From assembly GCA_051881075.1 (NCBI GenBank), contig JBJEPE010000087.1, positions 1-32,542 on the forward strand: a DNA stretch of 32,542 nt, in the 5' to 3' direction. A program made the translations under genes and the position numbers. Source of the stretch: RUG14223 sp051881075. GTDB taxonomy: Bacteria; Bacillota; Clostridia; Oscillospirales; Acutalibacteraceae. The notes under the pieces are model-generated. The model worked only from the letters and a program-made list of their open reading frames with translations, was not told the origin of the DNA and did not search any database. Positions 14,419 through 24,090 of the stretch are shown in pieces; the first letter of the stretch is position 1; every line of letters starts with the position of its first letter.

Positions 14419-17400
14419 ATGCTGTTAAAATCGCTCGAATTACAGGGTTTTAAAACATTCCCTGATAAAACGAAACTTACGTTCAATAAAGGCATAACCT
14501 CGGTTGTAGGACCTAACGGCAGCGGTAAAAGCAACATCAGCGATGCCATACGCTGGGTTTTGGGTGAACAGTCACCAAAAACTCTGCGTTGCTCTAAGAT
14601 GGAAGATGTTGTATTTAACGGTACCGTAAGCCGAAAGCGTCAGGGCTTTGCCGAAGTTACACTTACAATCGAAAATAAAGACAGACTATTGCCGTTTGAC
14701 GGTGACGAGGTAGCCGTAACACGCCGATATTACAGGTCGGGCGAGAGTGAATATCTAATAAATAAAGCAACGGTAAGACTTAAAGATATACATGAGCTTT
14801 TTATGGATACAGGACTTGGCAGAGACGGCTACTCCATGATAAGCCAAGGTAAAATCGACAGTATAGTTGCATCCAGAAGTGAAGACAGACGTGAAATATT
14901 CGAGGAAGCGGCAGGTATATCACGCTACAGATACAGAAAGATAGAGGCTGAGCGCAAATTATCTCAGGCTGAAGAAAATCTGTTGCGTTTAAGGGATATT
15001 CTTACAGAGCTTGAGGATAGAGTGTTGCCGCTTAAACAACAGGCGGAAAAGGCAAAGGCATTTTTGGAGTATTCTGCCGAAAAGCGAGGACTGGAAATAG
15101 GACTTTGGCTTAATACCTTAGACAAATCCGCAGCCATACTGCGTGAACAGGATGAAAAGATATCAGTTGCCAAAAGTCAGCATAACGGAATAATAAGCTC
15201 TTTGGAGCAAATATCGCAGGAAACCGAAGAAATATACAATAATATCAGCGGTCATGCGGTAACAATAGAGAAGATAAGACATGAGATATCAGAGCTTGAA
15301 AGTCAGATAAGCCAAAAGAAATCCGAGATTTCAGTTTATGAAAACGATATTTTACATAATAATGAGAATATAAAGCGTATTGAGGGCGAGATAGAGCAGG
15401 TGGAGATATCTTTTAAGAATATTCAAACCGTAATTGATGAAAAACGCGGCCTCATAGAGGAGCATAAGGCTTCTATTGAAAAGTTACAGAAGGAGTTTTC
15501 GGAACAATCCGGCAAGCTCAATAATATAAACGACGATGTTATAAAAACATCAGATAAATTGCAGGGACTTACCGAGAAGCTGTCACGACTGAATGCCAGT
15601 GCCGCAGACGCACGTGTATCTGAAATGACGGCAAGAACATCGGTAAATGAGATAAATGCACGTATTAACGCTATTGATACTACCTTAGCCGCCAAGAACA
15701 CACAGCTATCTGAGCTTGAACAGATGTTCAGCGACTATCAGGCTATGTGTAAGGATGCGGTTCAAAGAGTTGAAGCCGCCGCAAATGCCGTTAAGGGCTA
15801 TGAGCTCAGGCTCAATAACCGACAGCAGAAGCGTGATGAGCTTAAGTCAAAGGCTGATAAGCTTATGCTTGACGCTCAGGAAAAGATACGCCATACACGC
15901 TTGCTTGAAGAGCTAGAAAGAAACCTTGAGGGCTTTTCACAGAGCGTTAAGGTAGTTATGAAAGAAGCGTCAAGAGGTACCATATCAGGCATACACGGAC
16001 CTGCATCAAGAGTTATAAGTGTTCCGTCAGAATATACAGTAGCTATAGAAACAGCCCTTGGTGCCGCTATGCAAAATATAGTAACTACTAATGAAGAGGA
16101 TGCTAAACGTGCAATTAAAATGCTTAAACAGAAAGATGCCGGCAGAGCCACGTTTTTACCGATGACCACTATCAAGGGTAATGAGCTACAGGAGAAGGGC
16201 ATTGACGACTGCTACGGTTTTGTAGGTATTGCCAGCAGGCTATGCTCATGTGAACCGAAGTATAACGGCATTTTATATTCACTTTTAGGCAGAATAGTTG
16301 TAGCAGAGGATTTGGATTGCGCTGCATCAATAGCAAAAAAGTATAATTATAAGTTTAAAGTAGTAACTCTTGACGGACAGGTAGTCAATGCAGGCGGTTC
16401 GCTTACGGGCGGCTCTCTTGCACGTAAATCCGGACTTCTTAGCCGTGTAGCAGAGATAGAGAAATCAAAGAAGCTTGCTGAACAGCTAAGAATACAGGCA
16501 GAACAGGCTAAGGATGAATTTAAAAAGGCCGAGTCAGATGCCGCTGTCGCTGAGGCACAGTTAATGGGTGCCAGAGGTGAGCTTGCAACTGCTCAGGAGG
16601 ATAGAATAAAAACCGATGCAGAGTGCAAAAGCTGTGAAACCGAGCTTGAAAACCTGCGTCAATCAGTTAAGGAGCTTAAAAGCGAAAAGTTAAGCAATGC
16701 AAAGCGCAGTGAGGAGCTTGTAAGTACCTGTAAAAGTGCGGTTGAGTACCTAGAAAAATATAATGAGCAAATATCAGAAACTGAGCAAAGCATAAGCGAG
16801 ATAACAGGCAGCAGACAAGAACTGTCTGAAAGAAGAGAACAGATTGCCACTGCGTTGCAGGATATCAGACTTAAAATAGTTACACTCAACAAAGATATAG
16901 AAGCTCTTGACGCCGAAATCAAGCACGAGATAGAAACAGGGCTTGATCAGGAAACCAAGAAAAAATCATTAAGATCTCAGATAGATGAACTGAATATCAA
17001 AAATGATGAGATACGCTCAACACTTGTTTCACTCTCGGATGAGGTCACAGAGCTCAACGGTAAGGTCAACGATTGTAAAACACGTATTAACGAACTTAAT
17101 GAAACACGTATGGAGCTTGAAAAGCGTTCATCTCAGTTAAGACAAATAGAGCGTGAAAAGTCAAACGAAAAAGAAAATCTCGGCAGAGAGCTTGCCCGTT
17201 TGGAGGAACGCAAAATAAACCTGCAAAAGCAGTATGATGAAATTATAAGTAAATTATGGGAAGAATACGAGTTGACAAAACGTGAAGCCGAAGAAACGGC
17301 ACCTAAGATAGATGACTACTCTAAGGCACAGCGTACACTCAATGAATTGAAGCTAAAAATCAAGTCTTTGGGTCATGTCAACGTATCTGCTATAGAAGAG

Positions 17401-17991
17401 TACAAAGAGGTTTCAGAGCGTTATGAGTTTATGAAGGCTCAGATTGAGGACGTAGAACGCTCTAAGAACGAGATAACAAAGCTTATAGGTGAGCTTACAA
17501 AGCAGATGAGAGAGCTTTTCGTTGAAAGATTTAATCAGATAAACGAAAACTTCTCGTCCACATTTATAGAGCTTTTCGGCGGTGGTAAGGCTTCTCTTGC
17601 TCTGTCTAATCCGGATGACGTACTGACAAGCGGCATAGAGATAATAGTACATCCACCGGGCAAGATAGTAGTCCACCTTGAGGCTTTGTCCGGCGGCGAA
17701 AAGGCGCTTGTTGCAATATCGCTTTACTTTGCTATTATGAAGGTACGCCCGGCACCGTTCTGCGTAATGGATGAGATTGAGGCGGCACTCGATGAAGTAA
17801 ATGTTGACAGGTTTGCCGCATATTTAAGAAGAATGAATGACAATACACAGTTTATTTTGATAACCCACAGGCGCGGTACAATGGAAGAGGCCGATGTGCT
17901 TTACGGTGTAACGATGCAAGAGGAGGGTATATCAAAGCTGCTTGAACTCCGTGCATCTGAGATTGAGCAAAAGTTAGGCATAAAGGCATGA
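14419..17991 (+). CDS. smc: Chromosome segregation ATPase SMC
   Basis: 1190 residues, full-length. The N-terminal ATPase half has Walker A GPNGSGKSNISDAIRW (about residues 32-47). Long coiled-coil arms flank the hinge (about residues 515-670), which contains GIHGPASRVISVP and the Gly-rich NAGGSLTGGS. The C-terminal half has the ABC signature ALSGGEKALVAIS (near residue 1088) and Walker B FCVMDEIEAALDEVN (near 1113). With ScpA and ScpB, not in this window, SMC forms the condensin that organises and segregates the chromosome. AAGGAAAG before the ATG is the ribosome-binding site. It is followed 15 bases later by ftsY. Confidence 0.99.
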   Translation: MLLKSLELQGFKTFPDKTKLTFNKGITSVVGPNGSGKSNISDAIRWVLGEQSPKTLRCSKMEDVVFNGTVSRKRQGFAEVTLTIENKDRLLPFDGDEVAVTRRYYRSGESEYLINKATVRLKDIHELFMDTGLGRDGYSMISQGKIDSIVASRSEDRREIFEEAAGISRYRYRKIEAERKLSQAEENLLRLRDILTELEDRVLPLKQQAEKAKAFLEYSAEKRGLEIGLWLNTLDKSAAILREQDEKISVAKSQHNGIISSLEQISQETEEIYNNISGHAVTIEKIRHEISELESQISQKKSEISVYENDILHNNENIKRIEGEIEQVEISFKNIQTVIDEKRGLIEEHKASIEKLQKEFSEQSGKLNNINDDVIKTSDKLQGLTEKLSRLNASAADARVSEMTARTSVNEINARINAIDTTLAAKNTQLSELEQMFSDYQAMCKDAVQRVEAAANAVKGYELRLNNRQQKRDELKSKADKLMLDAQEKIRHTRLLEELERNLEGFSQSVKVVMKEASRGTISGIHGPASRVISVPSEYTVAIETALGAAMQNIVTTNEEDAKRAIKMLKQKDAGRATFLPMTTIKGNELQEKGIDDCYGFVGIASRLCSCEPKYNGILYSLLGRIVVAEDLDCAASIAKKYNYKFKVVTLDGQVVNAGGSLTGGSLARKSGLLSRVAEIEKSKKLAEQLRIQAEQAKDEFKKAESDAAVAEAQLMGARGELATAQEDRIKTDAECKSCETELENLRQSVKELKSEKLSNAKRSEELVSTCKSAVEYLEKYNEQISETEQSISEITGSRQELSERREQIATALQDIRLKIVTLNKDIEALDAEIKHEIETGLDQETKKKSLRSQIDELNIKNDEIRSTLVSLSDEVTELNGKVNDCKTRINELNETRMELEKRSSQLRQIEREKSNEKENLGRELARLEERKINLQKQYDEIISKLWEEYELTKREAEETAPKIDDYSKAQRTLNELKLKIKSLGHVNVSAIEEYKEVSERYEFMKAQIEDVERSKNEITKLIGELTKQMRELFVERFNQINENFSSTFIELFGGGKASLALSNPDDVLTSGIEIIVHPPGKIVVHLEALSGGEKALVAISLYFAIMKVRPAPFCVMDEIEAALDEVNVDRFAAYLRRMNDNTQFILITHRRGTMEEADVLYGVTMQEEGISKLLELRASEIEQKLGIKA

Positions 17992-18006
17992 AAGGAATGA
18001 TACAAA

Positions 18007-18915
18007 ATGGGCTTATTCAGTAAAATTAAAGCAGGACTTAAAAAAACCAGAGATGGCATAATGGGGCAGATAGACAGCCTTTTAAAGTCCTTTACAAAGA
18101 TAGATGAGGATCTTTTTGAGGAGCTTGAAGAGATACTTGTTATGGGCGATGTTGGCGTAAGTACTGCACAGCATATTTGTGATAAATTGCGTGAACAGGT
18201 CAAGAAAGAGGGCGTAAAGGATCCCGCACAAATCAATACAATGCTTAAGCAAATTATCAGCGATATGCTTACAGGCGGTCAAGAGCTTAACCTATCAACA
18301 CAACCTTGCGTTATACTGGTTATAGGTGTAAACGGAGTGGGCAAGACTACAACTATAGGTAAAATGGCGGCTCAGTTTAAGCATCAGGGCAAAAAGGTAG
18401 TGCTTGCGGCGGCAGATACCTTCAGAGCAGCGGCAATAGATCAGCTTCAGATTTGGGCAGACCGTTCAGGTGTAGATATAATCAAGCAGAACGAAGGCTC
18501 AGACCCTGCGGCGGTAGTATTTGACGCAATATCTGCGGCTAAAGCAAGAAAGGCAGATATAATTATCTGCGATACAGCAGGCAGACTTCATAACAAGCGT
18601 CATCTAATGGATGAGCTTGCTAAGATAAACCGTGTAATCGACAGAGAATTACCAAATTGCGCTAAAGAAACATTGCTTGTACTTGATGCCACTACAGGCC
18701 AGAATGCAGTTAGTCAGGCAAGAGAGTTTAAAAACGCAGTCGGAATTACAGGTATAGTGCTTACTAAGCTTGACGGAACGGCTAAGGGCGGTGTAGTCCT
18801 TGCGGTAAAAGAGGGACTTGACATACCGGTAAAATATATCGGTGTCGGTGAGCAGATAGACGATTTACAGCCGTTTGACCCACAAGACTTTACTAACGCA
18901 CTTTTCGAGAATTAA
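18007..18915 (+). CDS. ftsY: Signal recognition particle receptor FtsY
   Basis: 302 residues consisting of the NG domains only, without the long acidic A domain of enterobacterial FtsY; this is usual in Firmicutes. GTPase motifs are GVNGVGKTTTIGKMA (near residue 108), ADTFRAAAIDQLQIWA, CDTAGRLHNK (near 187) and TKLDGTAKGG (near 253). FtsY is the membrane-associated receptor that docks the Ffh-SRP-ribosome complex at the Sec translocon. The N domain starts within the first residues (MGLFSKIKAGLKKTRDGI), a typical amphipathic targeting helix. In many Firmicutes ylxM-ffh follow; here the next gene is the XTP pyrophosphatase. Confidence 0.98.
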   Translation: MGLFSKIKAGLKKTRDGIMGQIDSLLKSFTKIDEDLFEELEEILVMGDVGVSTAQHICDKLREQVKKEGVKDPAQINTMLKQIISDMLTGGQELNLSTQPCVILVIGVNGVGKTTTIGKMAAQFKHQGKKVVLAAADTFRAAAIDQLQIWADRSGVDIIKQNEGSDPAAVVFDAISAAKARKADIIICDTAGRLHNKRHLMDELAKINRVIDRELPNCAKETLLVLDATTGQNAVSQAREFKNAVGITGIVLTKLDGTAKGGVVLAVKEGLDIPVKYIGVGEQIDDLQPFDPQDFTNALFEN

Positions 18916-18927
18916 TTGGGGTACTTT

Positions 18928-19527
18928 ATGGAATTTTTATTGGCTTCAAACAATAAACACAAGCTTGCTGAGCTTCAAAGAATACTTGAGCCTTTGGGTG
19001 TTACGGTCGTAACGGCACGTCAGAAAAATATAACACTTGATGATGTTGTTGAGGACGGCTCTACCTTTGCGGAAAATGCGCTTATCAAGGCAAAGGCAGG
19101 TTTTCTGCGTTCGGGTATGCCAACAATAGCCGATGATTCAGGCTTGGTAGTTGATGCGTTAAACGGCAGACCGGGCATATATTCGGCACGCTATTGCGGA
19201 GAGGGCGCAACCGATGAGCAGAAAAACACGGCTATTTTAGCTGAGATGCAGGGAATAAGCAATGAAAATCGTACAGCTAGGTTCATTTGCAGTATTTGCT
19301 GTGTTATCTCTGAGGATGAGGTAATAACGGCTGACGGCGAATGTCACGGTAAGATAGGATATAGGATGCAGGGCGAAAACGGATTTGGCTATGACCCTAT
19401 ATTTATGGTGGACGGTAATACCAGCTTTGCACAGCTTGACGACAGCGAAAAGGACAAAATCAGTCACAGAGGAAGAGCCTTAGCGAATTTTTGCGTTAAG
19501 CTTAGTGACTTTTTAAACAGTAAATAA
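18928..19527 (+). CDS. rdgB: XTP/dITP diphosphatase (RdgB/HAM1 family)
   Basis: 199 residues from the ATG at 18928, the better N-terminus (MEFLLASNNKHKLAELQRIL); a TTG at 18916 right after the ftsY stop is in frame but unlikely. Family motifs are ASNNKHKL, IADDSGLVVDALNGRPGIYS, GENGFGYDPIF and SHRGRAL. The enzyme hydrolyses non-canonical purine triphosphates such as ITP, dITP and XTP to monophosphates and pyrophosphate, cleaning the nucleotide pool. It is the last gene of the packed run that starts at topA. The 89 bases after it hold no gene. Confidence 0.95.
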   Translation: MEFLLASNNKHKLAELQRILEPLGVTVVTARQKNITLDDVVEDGSTFAENALIKAKAGFLRSGMPTIADDSGLVVDALNGRPGIYSARYCGEGATDEQKNTAILAEMQGISNENRTARFICSICCVISEDEVITADGECHGKIGYRMQGENGFGYDPIFMVDGNTSFAQLDDSEKDKISHRGRALANFCVKLSDFLNSK

Positions 19528-19616
19528 ATGTGATTATATAAAAATCATATCAGGTATAAATTTTATATTATTTAATTGCCGATTCTATTTCATAATGCGG
19601 CAGAACGGAGAAAAAT

Positions 19617-19922
19617 ATGATAACAAGTAAACAAAGAGCTTATCTTCGCTCACTTGCAAATTCTATAGATACTATAGTTATGGTAGGTAAGGGCGGCATG
19701 AGCGACCAGATAGAGAAGCAGGCAGACGATGCGCTTACAGCAAGAGAGCTTATTAAGGGCAAGGTGCTTGAAACTGCCGATATAACCTCACGTGAGGCGG
19801 CAGATATGCTCGCAGAAAAGCTTTCTGCCGAGGTAGTGCAGGTTATCGGTACTAAGTTTGTTTTATACAGACGCAACAATAAAGAACCAAAGATAACTTT
19901 ACCGAAGGCACGTAAGGTTTGA
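19617..19922 (+). CDS. yhbY: YhbY-family RNA-binding protein (CRM domain)
   Basis: 101 residues starting MITSKQRAYLRSLANSIDTI, with the CRM-domain loop VMVGKGGMSDQ and a C-terminal VQVIGTKFVLYRRNN. YhbY (YqeI in Bacillus) associates with pre-50S ribosomal particles. ACGGAGAA before the ATG is the ribosome-binding site. It is followed two bases later by nadD, the usual yqeI-nadD-yqeK-yqeL order of Firmicutes. The YqeH and AroE genes that precede it in B. subtilis are absent here. Confidence 0.94.
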   Translation: MITSKQRAYLRSLANSIDTIVMVGKGGMSDQIEKQADDALTARELIKGKVLETADITSREAADMLAEKLSAEVVQVIGTKFVLYRRNNKEPKITLPKARKV

Positions 19923-19924
19923 TT

Positions 19925-20542
19925 ATGAGCAAAACGGGTATTTTCGGCGGTAGCTTCAATCCCATACATATGGGACATATCATTGCGGCTAACAATGCCG
20001 TAGAGCTGCTCAAACTTGACAGAATTTTGATAATGCCCACATATCTTCCTCCGCATAAAAGTGCGGTAGAGTATGCCGGGCTTAATGACAGAATTGAAAT
20101 GTGCCGGCTTGCCTCACACAGGATAAAAGGGGCAGAGGTGTCGCTTATTGAGGCACTGCGTAAGGGCGTAAGCTATACGTCAGATACTCTCTCACAGATA
20201 AAAGAGATATATCCGGACGATGAACTGTTCCTGATAACGGGTGCGGATATGTTTCTGACTTTGCAGGAGTGGCATGAACCCAAGACGGTTTTCGCACTTG
20301 CTAAGATTTGTGTATTGCCACGTGATAATTCTGATATTGCCGTGCTTGAAAGGCAGTCAGAAATGCTAAGTGAAATCGCTGCTGAGAGCATAATATTACA
20401 GGTACCGGAGTTTAACGTATCATCTACTCAGATAAGGAATAATATCAAAAAAGGTGAGAGTATCAGCGGCCTTGTGTGCGCTGAGGTAGAAGAGTATATA
20501 TTAAAAAATGAACTTTATAAAGGAGTGAGTAAGGATGTATAA
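19925..20542 (+). CDS. nadD: Nicotinate-nucleotide adenylyltransferase
   Basis: 205 residues. The nucleotidyltransferase signature GIFGGSFNPIHMGHI is at the N-terminus, and the C-terminal VSSTQIRNNIKKG is the second family motif; LITGADMFLTLQEWHEP lies in the middle. NadD adenylates nicotinate mononucleotide to deamido-NAD in NAD synthesis. The ATG at 19925 follows the yhbY stop by two bases; a TTG at 19919 in frame overlaps yhbY and is less likely. It overlaps yqeK by eight bases, so the two are translationally coupled. Confidence 0.96.
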   Translation: MSKTGIFGGSFNPIHMGHIIAANNAVELLKLDRILIMPTYLPPHKSAVEYAGLNDRIEMCRLASHRIKGAEVSLIEALRKGVSYTSDTLSQIKEIYPDDELFLITGADMFLTLQEWHEPKTVFALAKICVLPRDNSDIAVLERQSEMLSEIAAESIILQVPEFNVSSTQIRNNIKKGESISGLVCAEVEEYILKNELYKGVSKDV

Positions 20543-21101
20543 GGAATATAAAAAACTTATTAAATCACGCATGAGTGAAAAAAGATACATTCACAGTGTA
20601 AATGTTGCAAAAGAGGCGGTACGTCTTGCTAAAAAATACGGGGCAGATGTAGAAAAGGCCGAGATTGCGGGCATTTTACATGATATAACTAAGGAAACAG
20701 CTCCTGAAGAACAGTTGCAAATTATGTTATCTTCTGATATAATATTAAGTAAGCTTGAACGTACTACGCCTAAGCTATGGCACTCCATATCCGGCAGTGT
20801 GTATGTTAATAAAGAGCTTGGTATTACGGATGAGGATATCTTGAACGCTATACATTATCACACTACGGGCAGACCGGGTATGTCTTTACTCGAAAAGGTA
20901 ATATTCGTTGCGGATTTTACCGGCGCAGAGCGTGACTATGACGGTGTTGATGAAATGCGCAAGGCGGCGGATATAAGCCTTGATGCGGCAATATTAAACG
21001 GTGTTGCGTTCAGTATAAGCGACTTGGCAAAGAGAAAAATGGCTATCCACCCCGATACATTCAATTTGTATCAAGAGATGCTTACAAATAAAAGTAAATG
21101 A
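20535..21101 (+). CDS. yqeK: YqeK-type HD-domain hydrolase (Ap4A hydrolase family)
   Basis: 188 residues with HD-superfamily ligands H20 (YIHSVNVAKEAV), H49-D50 (AGILHDITKE) and a further histidine-rich AIHYHTTGRPGM; FVADFTGAERDYDGV supplies another acidic site. YqeK enzymes hydrolyse diadenosine tetraphosphate symmetrically and need a metal ion. AAAGGAG at 20519-20525 precedes the ATG at 20535. The gene overlaps the end of nadD and is followed by rsfS, as in other Firmicutes. The LCP-family gene often found between yqeK and rsfS is absent. Confidence 0.94.
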   Translation: MYKEYKKLIKSRMSEKRYIHSVNVAKEAVRLAKKYGADVEKAEIAGILHDITKETAPEEQLQIMLSSDIILSKLERTTPKLWHSISGSVYVNKELGITDEDILNAIHYHTTGRPGMSLLEKVIFVADFTGAERDYDGVDEMRKAADISLDAAILNGVAFSISDLAKRKMAIHPDTFNLYQEMLTNKSK

Positions 21102-21118
21102 AAGGAAGGCAAGGACTA

Positions 21119-21472
21119 ATGACATCTTTAGAAAATGCAAAATTAGCTGCAAAGGCTATAAACGACAAGAAGGGACTTAACATAAAGGTTATCCGTGTAG
21201 ATGATGTTTCTGTTTTGGCTGATTATTTTGTAATCGCAACAGGTACAAGCAGTACTCACGTAAAGGCTTTGGCTGATGAGGTTGAATATAAATTAAGCGA
21301 AGCAGGAGTAAGCGTAAGTCATATTGAGGGCTATCGCTCTAATTCATGGATATTACTTGATTATGTTGACGTTATTGTACACGTTTTCTCTGACGAGGCA
21401 AGAGATTACTATGATCTTGAACGCCTCTGGCAGGACGGCGAAATAATTGATATTGATGACGTTCTTGAATAA
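21119..21472 (+). CDS. rsfS: Ribosomal silencing factor RsfS
   Basis: 117 residues from the ATG at 21119. An in-frame ATG at 21098 overlaps the yqeK stop (ATGA) but leaves the ribosome-binding sequence AAAGGAAGG inside the coding region, so the later start is preferred. Conserved segments are ADYFVIATGTSSTHVKAL and WILLDYVDVIVHVFSDEARD, then YYDLERLW. RsfS (YqeL/YbeB) binds L14 on the 50S subunit and blocks subunit joining when nutrients are scarce. It lies directly upstream of leuS with an 18-base gap. Confidence 0.96.
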   Translation: MTSLENAKLAAKAINDKKGLNIKVIRVDDVSVLADYFVIATGTSSTHVKALADEVEYKLSEAGVSVSHIEGYRSNSWILLDYVDVIVHVFSDEARDYYDLERLWQDGEIIDIDDVLE

Positions 21473-21490
21473 TACTCGGAGGTGCTCTAA

Positions 21491-23899
21491 TTGAAATACG
21501 ATCACAAACAAATTGAACCGAAATGGCAGAAAATATGGGAAGATAAGGGCGTTTTTCACGCTGAAACAAACACAGACAAAAAGAAGTTCTTTGCGCTTAT
21601 TGAGTTCCCTTATCCATCGGGACAGGGACTTCATGTAGGACATCCACGCCCGTATACGGCACTTGACACCGTTGCACGTAAGCGTCGCTTACAGGGCTAT
21701 AATGTGCTTTATCCTATCGGCTGGGACGCTTTCGGTCTTCCTACGGAAAACTATGCCATCAAAAATCACATTCATCCTGAAATAGTTACTAAGCAAAACA
21801 TAGCACGTTTTAAACAGCAGATAATTTCCTTAGGTATTTCTTTTGACTGGAGCAGAGAGATAAACACAACCGATCCGGGATACTATAAGTGGACTCAGTG
21901 GATATTCTTACAGCTTTTTAAGCACGGTTTGGCATATAAGAAAGAAATGGCCGTAAACTGGTGTACATCATGTAAGTGCGTTCTTGCTAATGAAGAAGTT
22001 GTAAACGGCGTTTGCGAGAGATGCGGCAGTGAAGTAATACGTAAGGTTAAGTCACAATGGATGCTCAAAATTACTGAGTATGCAGAGCGTCTTATAAATG
22101 ACCTTGATTTAGTAGATTATCCTGAGAGAGTTAAGCTTCAGCAGAAGAACTGGATAGGCAGGTCAACAGGTGCAGAGGTTGAGTTTGATACTACACTGGG
22201 CGATAAGATGCTTATCTATACCACACGTCCCGACACTCTCTTTGGTGCAACATATATGGTAATCTCACCTGAACATCCTCTTATTGAGAAATGGGCAGAT
22301 AAGATAGAGAACATAGACGAGGTTAGAGCATATCAGGCGGCGGCGGCACGTAAGTCAGACTTTGAGCGTACCGAGGTTGCTAAGGAAAAAACAGGCGTAC
22401 GCCTTATAGGTGTTGAGGCTATCAACCCCGTAAACGACAGACAAATACCTATTTTTATTTCTGACTATGTATTGGTATCTTACGGTACGGGCGCTATAAT
22501 GGCAGTACCTGCACACGATACCCGTGACTGGGAATTTGCTAAGGCATTCAACCTGCCTATAATAGAGGTAGTTAAGGGCGGCGATGTTGAGAAAGAAGCA
22601 TTTACCGACTGTGCAACAGGTATAATGGTAAATTCCGGCTTGCTTGACGGCTTAACTGTAGAAGAAGCCAAAAAGACCATTACTCAGTGGCTTGTAGATA
22701 ACGGCAGAGGTCACAGTAAGGTTAATTATAAGCTACGTGACTGGGTATTTTCACGTCAACGCTATTGGGGTGAGCCGATACCGATAGTAAACTGTCCTAA
22801 GTGCGGTTATGTAGGCTTACCTGAGAGTGAGCTTCCACTCAGATTACCTGAGGTTGAAAGCTATGAGCCGACAGATACAGGCGAGTCACCGCTTGCAAAT
22901 ATGACGGATTGGGTAAATACCACTTGTCCTAAGTGCGGCGGACCTGCACAGAGAGAAACCGATACTATGCCGCAGTGGGCAGGTTCATCATGGTATTACT
23001 TAAGATATATGGATCCGCACAATGATACGTCGCTCGCAAGTAAAGAGGCTATAGATTATTGGGCACCGGTAGACTGGTATAACGGTGGTATGGAGCATAC
23101 AACGCTTCACCTTTTATACAGCCGTTTCTGGCACAAATTCCTCTATGATATCGGTGTTGTTCCAATGCCGGAGCCATACGCTAAGAGGACAAGTCACGGC
23201 ATGATCTTGGGCGAAAACGGCGAGAAGATGAGTAAATCAAGAGGTAATGTTGTAAACCCTGATGATATAGTAAATGAATACGGCGCAGATACAATGCGTA
23301 TGTATGAGATGTTCATAGGTGACTTTGAAAAGGCCGCACCTTGGAGTCCGTCCAGCATTAAGGGTTGCCGCAGATTTTTGGAGCGTTACTGGGGATTACA
23401 GTCAATACTTGTTGAAGGCGACGGCATCCGCCCTGAGCTTGAAGCCGTATTCCACAAGACCATTAAGAAGGTCGGCGACGATATAGAGGGTATTAAGTTT
23501 AATACGGCTATTGCCGCATTGATGGCTCTTATTAATGAGGTTTACAATTACGGCTCAATCTCTAAGAAAGAGTACGCTATATTCAGTATTCTGCTCAATC
23601 CGTTTGCACCGCATATTACCGAAGAGGTCTGGGAAATATGCAAGCTTGGCAACGGCATTGTTGCAGAGCAAAGCTGGCCGTCATATGACGAAAGCAAATG
23701 CAGGGATAACACCGCTGAAATAGCTGTTCAGATAAACGGTAAACTGCGCGCAAGAATGGTAGTATCCGTTGATGATGACCAAACAACGGTACTTACAGCA
23801 GTTAAGGCTGAGCCTAATATTGCCAAGGCAATAGAGGGACGCAATATAGTCAAAGAAATTTACGTTAAAGGCAAGCTTGTAAATATTGTTGTGAAATGA
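21491..23899 (+). CDS. leuS: Leucyl-tRNA synthetase
   Basis: 802 residues, full-length, starting at TTG behind a strong GGAGGTG (21478-21484). The HIGH motif appears as GLHVGHPRPYTALD and the KMSKS motif as GEKMSKSRGNVVNP. The CP1 editing domain is present (TTRPDTLFGATYMVI near residue 247; VPAHDTRDWEFA). Cys pairs in WCTSCKC/CERCG and CPKCG modules suggest zinc binding. The C-terminal anticodon-binding region ends with AVQINGKLRARMVV. Firmicutes leuS genes often have a T-box leader; the 18-base gap after rsfS leaves no room for one, so control must come from the operon or elsewhere. Confidence 0.99.
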   Translation: MKYDHKQIEPKWQKIWEDKGVFHAETNTDKKKFFALIEFPYPSGQGLHVGHPRPYTALDTVARKRRLQGYNVLYPIGWDAFGLPTENYAIKNHIHPEIVTKQNIARFKQQIISLGISFDWSREINTTDPGYYKWTQWIFLQLFKHGLAYKKEMAVNWCTSCKCVLANEEVVNGVCERCGSEVIRKVKSQWMLKITEYAERLINDLDLVDYPERVKLQQKNWIGRSTGAEVEFDTTLGDKMLIYTTRPDTLFGATYMVISPEHPLIEKWADKIENIDEVRAYQAAAARKSDFERTEVAKEKTGVRLIGVEAINPVNDRQIPIFISDYVLVSYGTGAIMAVPAHDTRDWEFAKAFNLPIIEVVKGGDVEKEAFTDCATGIMVNSGLLDGLTVEEAKKTITQWLVDNGRGHSKVNYKLRDWVFSRQRYWGEPIPIVNCPKCGYVGLPESELPLRLPEVESYEPTDTGESPLANMTDWVNTTCPKCGGPAQRETDTMPQWAGSSWYYLRYMDPHNDTSLASKEAIDYWAPVDWYNGGMEHTTLHLLYSRFWHKFLYDIGVVPMPEPYAKRTSHGMILGENGEKMSKSRGNVVNPDDIVNEYGADTMRMYEMFIGDFEKAAPWSPSSIKGCRRFLERYWGLQSILVEGDGIRPELEAVFHKTIKKVGDDIEGIKFNTAIAALMALINEVYNYGSISKKEYAIFSILLNPFAPHITEEVWEICKLGNGIVAEQSWPSYDESKCRDNTAEIAVQINGKLRARMVVSVDDDQTTVLTAVKAEPNIAKAIEGRNIVKEIYVKGKLVNIVVK

Positions 23900-24032
23900 T
23901 TAAAAAGCTTAAATATAGTCAGATATATTGCTCATAATATTTAGTGTATAATTATTTTTTATAAAAATTTGTGAGATTTGTACATTTTTCAAACTGTTTT
24001 TGATGTAATATGTCGAATTGCGGCAACAAGTA

Positions 24033-24062
24033 TTGACATTCTTGCATACTTTGATGTATAAT
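24033..24062 (+). promoter_or_regulatory. Sigma-A type promoter of rpsU
   Basis: A perfect TTGACA (24033-24038) and a perfect TATAAT (24057-24062) are separated by 18 bases. Transcription should begin near 24069, giving a leader of about 55 bases. The 130 bases between leuS and this promoter are AT-rich and show no gene or clear terminator. Confidence 0.85.
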
Positions 24063-24090
24063 ATCATACATGATATTGTTTATGCAATTA

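Noticed and set aside
15876..16202. Minus-strand frame within smc
   Set aside because: Shadow of the SMC hinge coding region; Ser/Leu-rich without motifs.
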